DNA of 64,000 nt from Saccharomycopsis phalli (lineage: Eukaryota; Ascomycota; Saccharomycetes; Ascoideales; Saccharomycopsidaceae): positions 1,054,001-1,118,000 of the forward strand of contig CP073218.1 in assembly GCA_020342235.1 (NCBI GenBank). The letters are read 5' to 3'. Shown one piece after another: positions 48,642 to 57,989 of the stretch. The notes beneath the pieces are model-generated. The model did no database searches. It was not told the origin of the DNA and saw only the letters and a list, made by a program, of their open reading frames with translations. Numbering within the stretch: position 1 is the first letter of the stretch; every line of letters begins with the position of its first letter. Position numbers and translations under genes: made by a program.

Positions 48642-49082
48642 TGTACTATTCAATATCCTAAATGATCAGGATATTCAGTATTACTATAACAGAATTTATT
48701 CAACGCTTCTGCTTTAACACTTATATCGAGTTAATCAATAAGATAATAAGAGTAACTACAAATATAAGTTGTAAATAGTTCTAAAGTGAACTTAAGATAT
48801 CTCATTACTAGCAGCTTAAACAGCTATTTATACTTTTCCTAAGAATGGATTTGTACTTGTGTAATATGTGGGACACTCCGAACACAATCACAATAGTACT
48901 AAGGAACACAATCACAACATTATCACGGGGCACAGTCACGTGAAGAGTAGTCTTGACCTTTTCTCGTTACAATTACCTCAATAAAATAATATTCCGAGGG
49001 GATAGAAGAAGCTTACAATAATGTTTGTTATAATAAGCTAAGATGGAATTTCTCCCAAAGTGAGTTCAGCTTATAGCAGGTT
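48642..49082 (-). mobile_element. partial LTR-1 with nested LTR-4
   Basis: A minus-strand LTR-1 from its TGTA..ATTCAATATCC end to about 49082, where it is cut short at the LTR-5 sequence. LTR-4 lies inside it. Confidence 0.75.
48685..48971. mobile_element. solo LTR, family LTR-4, nested in LTR-1
   Basis: 287 bp between two ATTAC duplications (48680-48684, 48972-48976). Part of the same family in the opposite direction lies at 57869-57989. Confidence 0.75.
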
Positions 49083-49446
49083 TTGACGTTGTTGAAAGTG
49101 CTGAAAGTGTTGAAGGAGTTAATGCATGGTGAAATACATCATGCATGATAAATAAGCTGGTATTGAGAAATAGCAATCTTTCAGTACCATGATATCATAC
49201 TGTTTATGGTATATTAAGAGTATGAGGTCATAGTATTAGCAATCTAATAAAGTTATCAGGTCATACTAATAGTGAACTGATAATAATATGAGGTCATACT
49301 AATAATGATGTCATGAGATAAAGATAACTGAAGGCATCTCAGAAGGAATATAAATAGGACAGGAAATAGTTAGTATAGTAACAAGAATAAGAATATCTAC
49401 AATAGTAAGATATGGAAGCCATTGAGAGAAACGCTAGCTTACGACA
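49083..49446 (+). mobile_element. solo LTR, family LTR-5, plus copy
   Basis: Reverse complement of most of the LTR at 57004-57418 (shared long stretches such as aggtcatactaatagtgaac and aaggcatctcagaa). Its 3' end (ggaagccattgagagaaacgctagc, given split) is closer to the LTR of element B (62637-62888). No clear target duplication. Confidence 0.75.
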
Positions 49447-49519
49447 CTTCTTACCGTAAGGTAAATACTCTAAGAGCACAGCGAATCGCTTCTCTTTTAG
49501 AGTCATTCTAGTAATCATG

Positions 49520-49649
49520 TTATCTTTTTGAAACATGATTGATTGATTCATCGGTGACAGCGCACACAGGGCTGTTTAGCAGTGCAACAAAGCCTTTAAG
49601 CGCATGGTTAAATTTAATAGTTCCATACTCAGTCTTGAATAGCACAGAA
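49520..49649 (-). mobile_element. Ty1/copia Gag fragment
   Basis: A short minus-strand stretch with similarity to the Gag region 'F.T.KAEYGT..F..A..G' of elements B and C. It is a small broken fossil piece next to the LTR-A relative. Confidence 0.5.
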
Positions 49650-49779
49650 TGTTGTGCCATGATGATTAAAATCCGAACTAGCCGAACAATCCGAGGTTGC
49701 TATTCAGAAGACTGTAAATATGAGGTGAAGTGCCTCACAAAAAGTAAATAGTCTACCGATAAGATAAAAAAGTTAATAC

Positions 49780-49792
49780 AAACAATTTGTCA
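49780..49792. repeat. target-site duplication, left copy (SINE-B)
   Basis: aaacaatttgtca, identical to 50093-50105. Confidence 0.92.
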
Positions 49793-50092
49793 GGTTGTCA
49801 CCTTTGGCGCAGTTGTTTATCCCGCCTGATAGGAAGGCACCATCACGGGTTCAATTCGATGCTTAGTGACAACCCTACGGCAGGCTACCGAGTTAGTACC
49901 CGCGGCGAAACCTCGCAGCCTGTCCCATGCACAAATTACCAGCACAACTACCAAATCCCGCTTGGAGTTTTTCTACCCACTTGAAGGGTTTTCTCTGAGC
50001 AACATATATAGCGGCGCCGTCCCTAGTCTTAGACGGTGAAATATCAATCTCTCTGGAGCCAAAGTATAGCTATAGCCTTAAATAAAAAAAAA
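49793..50092 (+). mobile_element. SINE-like element B: tRNA-like head, body, LINE-type tail, poly(A)
   Basis: 300 bp, no protein coded. Head: GGTTGTCAC (49793-49801) pairs perfectly over 9 bp with GTGACAACC (49866-49874), like an acceptor stem. The A box TGGCGCAGTTG lies at 49805-49815 and the B box GGTTCAATTCG at 49848-49858, 32 bp apart. A body of about 170 bp contains the hairpin GCCGTC...GACGG (50016-50037). The tail (tctggagccaaagtatagct, atagcc) resembles the LINE tail (tccggagacaatatatagct, aaatac) and ends in a poly(A) run. The 13-bp target duplication is perfect. The same LTR without this insert is present at 50748-51058 and 56021-56331, giving an empty site. Confidence 0.85.
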
Positions 50093-50105
50093 AAACAATT
50101 TGTCA
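50093..50105. repeat. target-site duplication, right copy (SINE-B)
   Basis: aaacaatttgtca directly after the poly(A) run; the LTR sequence resumes after it with catatctcagttaaag. Confidence 0.92.
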
Positions 50106-50161
50106 CATATCTCAGTTAAAGAAATATTTTCCAAAAAACAACTTATACAACAAAAATAAAA

Positions 50162-50233
50162 CTCCGATACGGGGAATTGAACCCCGATCTGCGCTGTGAG
50201 AGAGCACCGTGCTAGCCATTACACTATATCGGA
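50162..50233 (-). tRNA. tRNA-Glu (anticodon CTC)
   Basis: 72 nt. Acceptor TCCGATA/TATCGGA; A box TAGTGTAATGG; B box GGGGTTCAATTCCCC. The anticodon stem GTGCT/AGCGC with loop CTCTCAC gives anticodon CTC. Discriminator G. It is bracketed by an LTR-A relative 9 bp on its 3' side and LTR-3 13 bp upstream of its 5' end. Confidence 0.95.
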
Positions 50234-50246
50234 AGAGTTTATTTAT

Positions 50247-50629
50247 TGTAACGATAAACTATTGTTTACACTAGACACGTGGGATACACGTGTTGGTCAC
50301 ATGGGATGACACGTGAGCATCACATGCCAACGTGCGGATAAGAGATGATGCCTATGGTGACGAGAAAGGAAGTCAAAGCACTGCCGTGTACAGAGATGAG
50401 TATGGAAGAATCACGAAAGAGGATCTAATGCAAACCTTATTGAAGGAAGTAACCCTGTCTCTGGAATAATATAAATACAGAAGGAAATAGCTAATAAAAC
50501 ATCAAGTAACTTAGAGATACAATCTGAGATAACTATACAACTTATATCTTGTAGTTAACAATACTTCATATTGTTAATTAGCTAATTTATAAGTGATTGT
50601 AACGATACCACCAGGATTTTATCGTTACA
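50247..50629 (+). mobile_element. solo LTR, family LTR-3, plus copy
   Basis: 383 bp with perfect 12-bp inverted ends TGTAACGATAAA / TTTATCGTTACA and TTTAT duplications (50242-50246, 50630-50634). It carries CACGTG/CACATG sites and 'aatataaatac'. Starts 13 bp upstream of tRNA-Glu(CUC). Confidence 0.88.
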
Positions 50630-50634
50630 TTTAT

Positions 50635-50747
50635 GTGTTATAATTAAAGGTCAAGGCGCCGTCGAATAATAATTATTATATAACGAAATTAGTTCGATGG
50701 GTTCGTTATATCACTTATACAATCCAGTTAGCAATACAAGATACGCT
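50635..50747. other. short spacer with a hairpin
   Basis: Holds 'ggcgccgtcgaataata' and an inverted 'ataacgaa..ttcgttat' pair. No gene or known element. Confidence 0.35.
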
Positions 50748-53700
50748 TGTTGTAATTTGGAAAGTCTTTCTTTAGCTGACATCTTTGATAAACTGTTTGT
50801 ATTAACTTATTTATCTTATAGGTAAACTACTTACTTATTGTGGGCACATTGCCTCTTATTTATAGTCCTCTTATAAGCTACGGCGTGTCGTAATGCCGCT
50901 TAACTAATGCCATTTAGCTACGGCATATTGTAATGCCGTTTAGCTAATGCCGTTTAGCTAATGCCATTTAGCTACGGCCTATTGTAATGCCGTTTAGCTA
51001 ATGCCATTTAGCTAATGCCGTTTAGCTAATGCCGTCTCGGATTTTAATCATCACAACACCCTCCCATAATTAAAATTTCCTCATACCACTCAGCATCCGA
51101 AGTTTTTGAAATTGCTCTCTTGATAATCCCTTGGTAAGCATATCAGCTAGCATCTTGTCAGTAGTTAGGTGTCGTAGTTCAATGTTGCCATTTTTCACAT
51201 GATGCCTGATAAAGTGATGCTTGATATCAATATGTTTAGTTCGATCATGTGACACTGGGTTTTTAGCAATATTAACGCAGCTCACATTGTCATCATGAAC
51301 TATCAATTTTGCCAAGGGGATACCAAGTTCTGCAAACACCTGCTGTAACCATAGAGCATCTTTAATACCGTCAGTTAATGCCATGTATTCGGCTTCTGCC
51401 GTCGACAAAGCAATAGTCGACTGTTTTCTAGATCTCCAAGTAATAGCACCACCGCTATACCTAAACATGAAACCAGTAGTTGACTTTCTTTCCGTCTTAT
51501 CAGTAGCCCAGTCAGCATCACAATATCCCAAAAGATAATTCCCATGATCCTTTCTGGAATAAACAATTTTCATATCCTCTGTTGCCTTCAAATATCTAAG
51601 AACACGCTTCGCAGCAACCCAATGCTTTTCCTTTGGAGATTGTAAATATCTTGATAACACACCAACAATATAAGCAATATCAAACCGGACTGTATTAACA
51701 GCAAAAAGTAATTTGCCAACCAAGGATCGATACATTGTGGCATCCCAGTCCTTTGAGTCATCAGTTATAGTTAGATCCTGATTAGGATCCGCTGGTGTGT
51801 AGATAGGATTGCAATCTACCATCTGATACTCCTTTAGCATCAGGCGAACATAATCATGAAGAGAAAGCAGTATTGAGGCCTTATCTTGACTAATGTTCAT
51901 TCCAAGAAACTTGCTAGCAACTCCTAGGTCTTTCATCTTAAAGTGCAGCATCAATTGAGCTTTAACCTTATCAATTTCAGTCTGATTATTTCCAGCAATG
52001 AGAAGATCGTCGACATAAAGTGCGACCATAATAAACAAATTCCCATTTTTCTTAGAATACAAACAATACTCCGCAGAGTTTTGCTTAAAACCAATCACAT
52101 GTAACACTTCATTGATTTTGTCATTCCAAACCATTGGAGCTTGCTTCAAACCATAAATCGACTTATTAAGCTTAAGAACATGATCTTCTTTTCCTTTGAC
52201 CACAAAACCTTCAGGTTGAATCATGTAAAGGTCTTCCCTTAAATCACCATTGAGAAAAGCCGTTTTCACATCCATCTGATGAATAGTAAGTCTATATCTT
52301 GCAGCAATGGACAACATGATTCGAATAGAAGCATACCTAATGACAGGCGCAAAAGTTTCCACATAATCAAGTCCTTTAATCTGAGTAAAACCTCTAGCCA
52401 CAAGTCGTGCCTTGTGTTGACCATCACTCTTAATTGTAAAAACCCAACGGCAAGTGATAGGTCGACGACCTTGCTTAGGTGGAACTAACAGAAAAGTCTG
52501 ATTCTCATAGTGGGCTTCCATTTCCTTTTGAATAGCGTCTTTCCATAAGTAAGCATCATCAGAAGTAACAGCTTGATCAAATGTCATAGGTACATTCTCA
52601 AGAGAATGTTTAGCAGCCATAAAACAAGTAGCAGGATAATTCACACCATTCGTATTCATTTCGGATTCATCTGTATCATCTGAGAGTGGCGTCTTAACGG
52701 ATGTCAGGACACCATCATTAGAAGAACCATTTGTGACAATATCAGAGACACGAGGCTTCTTATCCCTCCCTGAAGACGAACGGTGGGTAGTAGGATCATG
52801 TTCATCAGAACTAAGCGGACCAGGAAAAAGGGGCTTAGGTTGGGAGCCTTTGTGACGGATAAGACGCTTTTGCGGCAAAGCAGAAGGTGGAGGCGGAGGC
52901 GGAGGAGGAGGACCAGCTGAAGTAGATACATCTTCCAGATATCTGAGGTCAGAATCCGGGATTTTAGTACGTGAAATCTTCAGCTTTCCGTAGTACTTAT
53001 AGATAATCTCATTTTGAGGTGTCTTTGGAAGATTATCAAAAGTAGTCGGAGGTATATCACCACAAAACGGGTTATAGTTGGGATCATAGCGCTTAACCCT
53101 TGGATATGGGATAGGCCGCTTGTCTGACGGAGACCGATCATACTTGAAGAGATTGTGAGATGAACTGGAGTTCTTATAATCAATGGGATTGGTGTAAGGA
53201 ACTTCTTGTGCTTGAGGAGTAGCAGGACGAGACAGTGATGTTTGTTGGGCAACATGATTGTCCAGCGACAGTGAAGTATCAGACTCCGCAGAAGTAGATT
53301 GTGATACATATTTCACAACCTGAAGTTGGGGTGATCCCGAAGTACTACCTGCAACCAGGTCAGTAGTTCCAGGGATATATTCCAACCGTCTGGGGTCGAG
53401 TATCTCTGAGTCACTGATCTCATCCGCATGAGACTCAGGCTCATCTGGTGTGTGCAGAAATCCAGGGTACGTGATGGCTTCACGACTTGGTTGAGGATCA
53501 TCAAGGACAAGATGATTCTTATTAGAACCATTAGGATTACTCACATCAATCAGATCAATAGTAGAGGTCAGGTCAATTTCAGCATCTGAAGCGTCAGCGA
53601 TGATTAGTTCATTTGACTTGGATGAACCAGAAACGACTAATTCATTTCCAATTTCGCGAGCAGCAGTGCGAATTAAGGCAGTATTATGATCCCTTAAGTA

Positions 53701-56331
53701 ACCAAGCTCAGATCCAGTATCTTCAGCCAACTCAGACGCATTACCGTATGCATCTGATTTAGATACTGTATCATTATCGTCCACTATCAACGAGGTGTCC
53801 AGAGGGTCAAGCTCGGATTCAACTGTCAATTCATCTCTAGTCATAGAAATAGCTGGCTGAGAATTCATAGGTAGAGAATGAATCCCTCCAATCTTTGGAT
53901 TGCCAACCCCAGAAATTTGAGGAGGATTGATTGTGCTAGTCAGCGCCAGAGACACAGTTGGATAAAAAAATTTATCCTCCTCAAAAATTGCTTGAGCAGC
54001 GCAAATAACCTTATTTGTTCTGGGGTCATAGAGTCGATATGCTTTTCGTTGCAATTCATAGCCAATCATGACACAAGGAGAGGCTTTAGCATCGAGCTTT
54101 CCTTGACGGAGGGCCTTAGGAATAATAGCATAAGCAACACATCCAAATTCTCGGAGAAATTTGTAGTTGAAAGAGCGACCATACCATCGTTTGTATGGGA
54201 CATCAAAATCAATAGAGCGTGATGGCGTACAATTAGCCAAAAACACAGCAGTATTGATTGCTTCAGGCCAAAGTTGAGCTGGAACATTGGTGTGAAGCAT
54301 AAGAGCGCGGGCTTTATCTTGAAGTGTACGGTTCATTCGTTCGGCAACGCCATTTTGATACGAATGATGGGGTACCGTGGTTTCGTGAGAGATGCCACGC
54401 TTGGTGAGGAAGTTAGTCAATTCTTCACTCACAAACTCACCTCCATTATCTGTACGGAGAGTACCAACGCAGTAGGTCAAGCCCTTGCTGCGGAACATTG
54501 TTTCAGAGGTATTAATAAAATTAATGATACCTTGAGTGCATCCAGATTTCTTATTGAGGCAAACAACAGTGGTCCATTTTGTATAGCCGTCAACAATAGT
54601 CAAGAAATACCGAGATGCATCGTAGGATCCGTAGTTAAATGGCCCACAAAGATCCACATGGACTAACTCAAGTGGCTGAGAAGGATTGGTGGTCCGTTCT
54701 TTAGGAGCAGAGTCAACAGTTTTACCAGTAATACATCCGGTACAACTCAGTAAACTCTGACCAGCCTTCCAGAGTGGATGGATCTTAACGAGCGAAGCCA
54801 TAACAGAAGCGCTAGGGTGGCCAAGTCTTCTATGCCAGCGATCAATATCACGGCCAGAGGACACAGCCTTGTAAGCAATCTGCTTCGGAATCACAGTAGA
54901 AGGTTCACATGAAACAGTGTAAAGGTTTGAAAGTGGATCTCGATGAGCAAACATTTTCTTGGTGGAGCGGATAGTAGCACCTTGATGATTGAAGAGAAAT
55001 TCTAACTTATGATTAGAAGCTTTTCCAACCGAGATAAGGTTAGCAATACCGTTAGGAGTGTAACCAACATCATGTAGAATAAAAGGTCCAGCTGGAGTAG
55101 AAATCCGAACTGTACCTTTCCCAACAATAGCAAGGTTTCCAGCAACACCCAGAATAGAGCCATTCTCTGGAATCATGTCTTGAAAGAAACGAATGTCAGA
55201 GAAGAAATGTCCACTGGCACCAGTATCAAGAAATGTTGGTATCAGTAACAGATGTCCAAGGAAGGAATAAGCCAACATACCTTGAGGATACTCTTCATCA
55301 TATGGTTGTTGCTTTTCCTTCTTTTTACCTTTGCGACGAGGTTTGGACGTCTTCTTAGACAGAGAATCGTGACCCAAAAGTGCAAGACTGTTCAGACGAA
55401 CATACTCATGCGATCCAGTTATCTCATGCAAGACCTGATACAGAAGAGTATTAGTAGTAATCCCCTTGTGTTCAAGCTCTTTAATGACGCTTGAGATAAC
55501 CGGATATGGCACACCAAGTTGCATCATGTTATCCAAAGTCCATAATGCAATGATTGCCTCCTTAGTCAATTGCTGTCTAACCAACAAATTTTTGCGTTGA
55601 AGCATTGCCCTGATGTCAACAAACTCAGTGGGCCTAGTAGCTTCTTCCAGAATCCCAGCGCTAGTGAGAGCCACTGGGAGTGGAAGAGTACCATACTTCT
55701 CTTGAAGAAACAAAAATTGATTTCTAGCAGTCAGACGTGAGTGCGTGGAGCGAATAATTCCGCGAATCTCTTGGCTAATGCTTGCCTTGAGAATAATACC
55801 AAACACGCTATCCAATTGTTCAATAAAGAAAGCAGAAGAAATGTCCGAGACATCGTTTAGTTCAATGCTCAGAGTTCCATTTTCGGCGTATTGAAGTAAG
55901 CCGACCCCGAAGCCAAAAAGAAAGTCCTCGAGTTCCTTCATCCAAACATGATAAGTCTCTGGACCAGTCAATGTTAATTCAGAGGGGAACTGCAGGACGC
56001 TTGCAGGATGCATCATAACCTGTTGTAATTTGGAAAGTCTTTCTTTAGCTGACATCTTTGATAAACTGTTTGTATTAACTTATTTATCTTATAGGTAAAC
56101 TACTTACTTATTGTGGGCACATTGCCTCTTATTTATAGTCCTCTTATAAGCTACGGCGTGTCGTAATGCCGCTTAACTAATGCCATTTAGCTACGGCGTA
56201 TTATAATGCCGTTTAGCTAATGCTGTTTAGCTAATGCCGTTTAACCAATGCCGATAGCTAATGCCGTTTAGCTAATGCCGTTTAACCAATGCCGATAGCT
56301 AATGCCGTCTCGGATTTTAATCATCACAACA
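50748..56331 (-). mobile_element. Ty1/copia element A, looks whole
   Basis: Two 311-bp LTRs (50748-51058 and 56021-56331) begin TGTTGT and end ACAACA; they are nearly identical apart from changes in an internal array of 14-bp 'tagctaatgccgtt' units, which points to a recent insertion. One uninterrupted frame on the minus strand (56055-51070) begins inside the 5' LTR. In order it shows Gag (ending in a Lys/Arg-rich run), aspartic protease (FLDTGASGHF), the GAG-pre-integrase/integrase zinc part (WHRRLGHPS), the integrase core, reverse transcriptase (YVDDLL) and RNase H. Gag and Pol are thus one frame. The five bases flanking the two LTRs do not match, so the locus may have recombined. Confidence 0.9.
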
Positions 56332-57868
56332 AACCAGACCATCATGAGCTGTAACCTGCTCAAATAATTCCTTGTCTGCAACAAAATGTCCAGACGCCCC
56401 ACTGTCAAGATACGTAGGGTAACGGTCTGTAACTCCATGATATGCAAGCCATGATTGATTATTCTTGGATAATCTTTGGTTGCCATCATCATCATTCTCC
56501 TTAAGTACCTTATTTTTGCATTCATTTTTATAATGACCTTTCTTACCACAGCCATAGCATGTTACTGTCTTCCGGGATTTCCGTTGTCCGAGAAGAGCAG
56601 ACTGATCATTCCCAATTGCAACACTTGCGTTTATAGTGCTATAAAATTGCATGTATGAAGCATTGCCTGCATTGATGGTCCGTTGTTCGTATTTGTTAAC
56701 CATGGCTTGAATATTTGATTCGGGAACCCCCATCAAGCCTTAATGAACATATAGCAAGAGCACAGATAAGCATTTCATTGCTGAAAGTACTCCAGTAATC
56801 TCGATATCGTACTAAAAGATTTTCAATAGATACCCGTGCCCTTGATTCTGGTGTTGCCATGGCAGCACCTTGAATAGCTTGGTTAAAAGTCATAGTTCCA
56901 TATTCAGCCTTGAGTGTATGGAACCGTTCCCGATTGGTTGAACATACGTGTGGTCCAATAAAAGTGTCCACTGCCAGTGAGACTCCTTTGTCCAACACAT
57001 ATCTGACGTAATCTAGCAGATCCTTATGGCATCCATATCTTCTATTATAGATAATTCATCTTCTTGTTACTATACTAGCTATTTCCTGTCCTATTTATAT
57101 TCTTTCTGAGATGCCTTCAGTTATCTTTATCTCATGACATCATTATTAGTATGACCTCATATTATTATCAGTTCACTATTAGTATGACCTGATAACTTTA
57201 TTAGATTGCTAATACTATGACCTCATACTCTTAATATACCATAAACAGTATGATATCATGGTACTGAAGGATTGCTATTTCTTAATACCAGCTTATTTAT
57301 CATGCATGATGTATATCACCATGCATTAACTCCTTCAACACTTTCAGCACTTTCAGCAATCTCTAGGATTTTCGACATCTTCAACATTTAATCTCTCAGA
57401 TCTTCGACATCTTCAACAATATCCAATAATGCCATCAGACACCGTTGCAATTTGATTCACCAACTCACTAGGTGTATCATCAGGAACCCCAAGGTCCCCA
57501 TTAATAAGGTACTGAACAAGACCAACGCCGTAATGATCAAGCTTTCGAACAACTAATTTTGCCCACCTGGCATAATTAGTAGAACCTTGCAACTTTTCTG
57601 TCGGCTCAAAAAGAGCCACGCTTCCAGGGTCTCTCATAACCTGTTGTAATCTAGCTTCTCTTTGTACGGCTTCCATATTTACTTGGTGTAAATAAGTCAA
57701 TTCTTGTTATTCTAACTATACGTATCCTATACTATTTATACTCACATTCTGTTTACCAGTTTGTTCCTATTCCGGATACTTGTCTTCACTGTCAGTTGAA
57801 CCTTATTATGGAATGTTAACTCTAATAGTGTTTGGTTAAACCTTATCCTCAAATGGTATTCATCAACA
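56332..57868 (-). mobile_element. Ty1/copia element C, 5' part only, broken
   Basis: Minus-strand 5' LTR of about 227 bp (57642-57868) and Gag with a CCHC zinc knuckle (CYGCGKKGHYKNEC) and the start of protease. The rest is missing at the border with element A. A solo LTR-5 lies inside its Gag region (57004-57418). A clearly broken fossil with at least two major disruptions. Closest to element B in sequence. Confidence 0.8.
57004..57418. mobile_element. solo LTR, family LTR-5, nested in element C
   Basis: 415 bp, TGACGTAATC at one end and TTCAACA at the other, flanked by ATATC duplications (56999-57003, 57419-57423). It inserted into the Gag region of element C and is in reverse orientation to the copy at 49083. 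Confidence 0.8.
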
Positions 57869-57989
57869 GTAATGGGATATCTTAAGTTCACTTTAGAACT
57901 ATTTACAACTTATATTTGTAGTTACTCTTATTATCTTATTGATTAACTCTATATAAGTGTTATAGCAGAAGCGTTGAATAAATTCTGTT
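57869..57989. mobile_element. partial LTR-4
   Basis: Reverse complement of the left part of 48685-48971 (ttaagttcactttagaac, ttacaacttatatttgtagt). It is cut by element C's LTR on one side and element B's LTR on the other. Confidence 0.7.

Larger units (their letters stand above)
49650..50152 (+). mobile_element. old solo LTR, LTR-A family, carrying a SINE
   Basis: Ends TGTTGTG and ACAACA. Outside the SINE it is collinear with the reverse complement of both LTRs of element A (gatgattaaaatccga, ataagata..aagttaatacaaaca, tcagttaaagaaa..tttccaaa). It is well diverged from them, so it is older. It ends nine bp from tRNA-Glu(CUC). Confidence 0.8.

Noticed and set aside
49793-49874. A functional tRNA gene
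   Set aside because: The acceptor stem is perfect but the T stem and anticodon loop are not tRNA-like; it continues into a body and LINE tail with target duplications.
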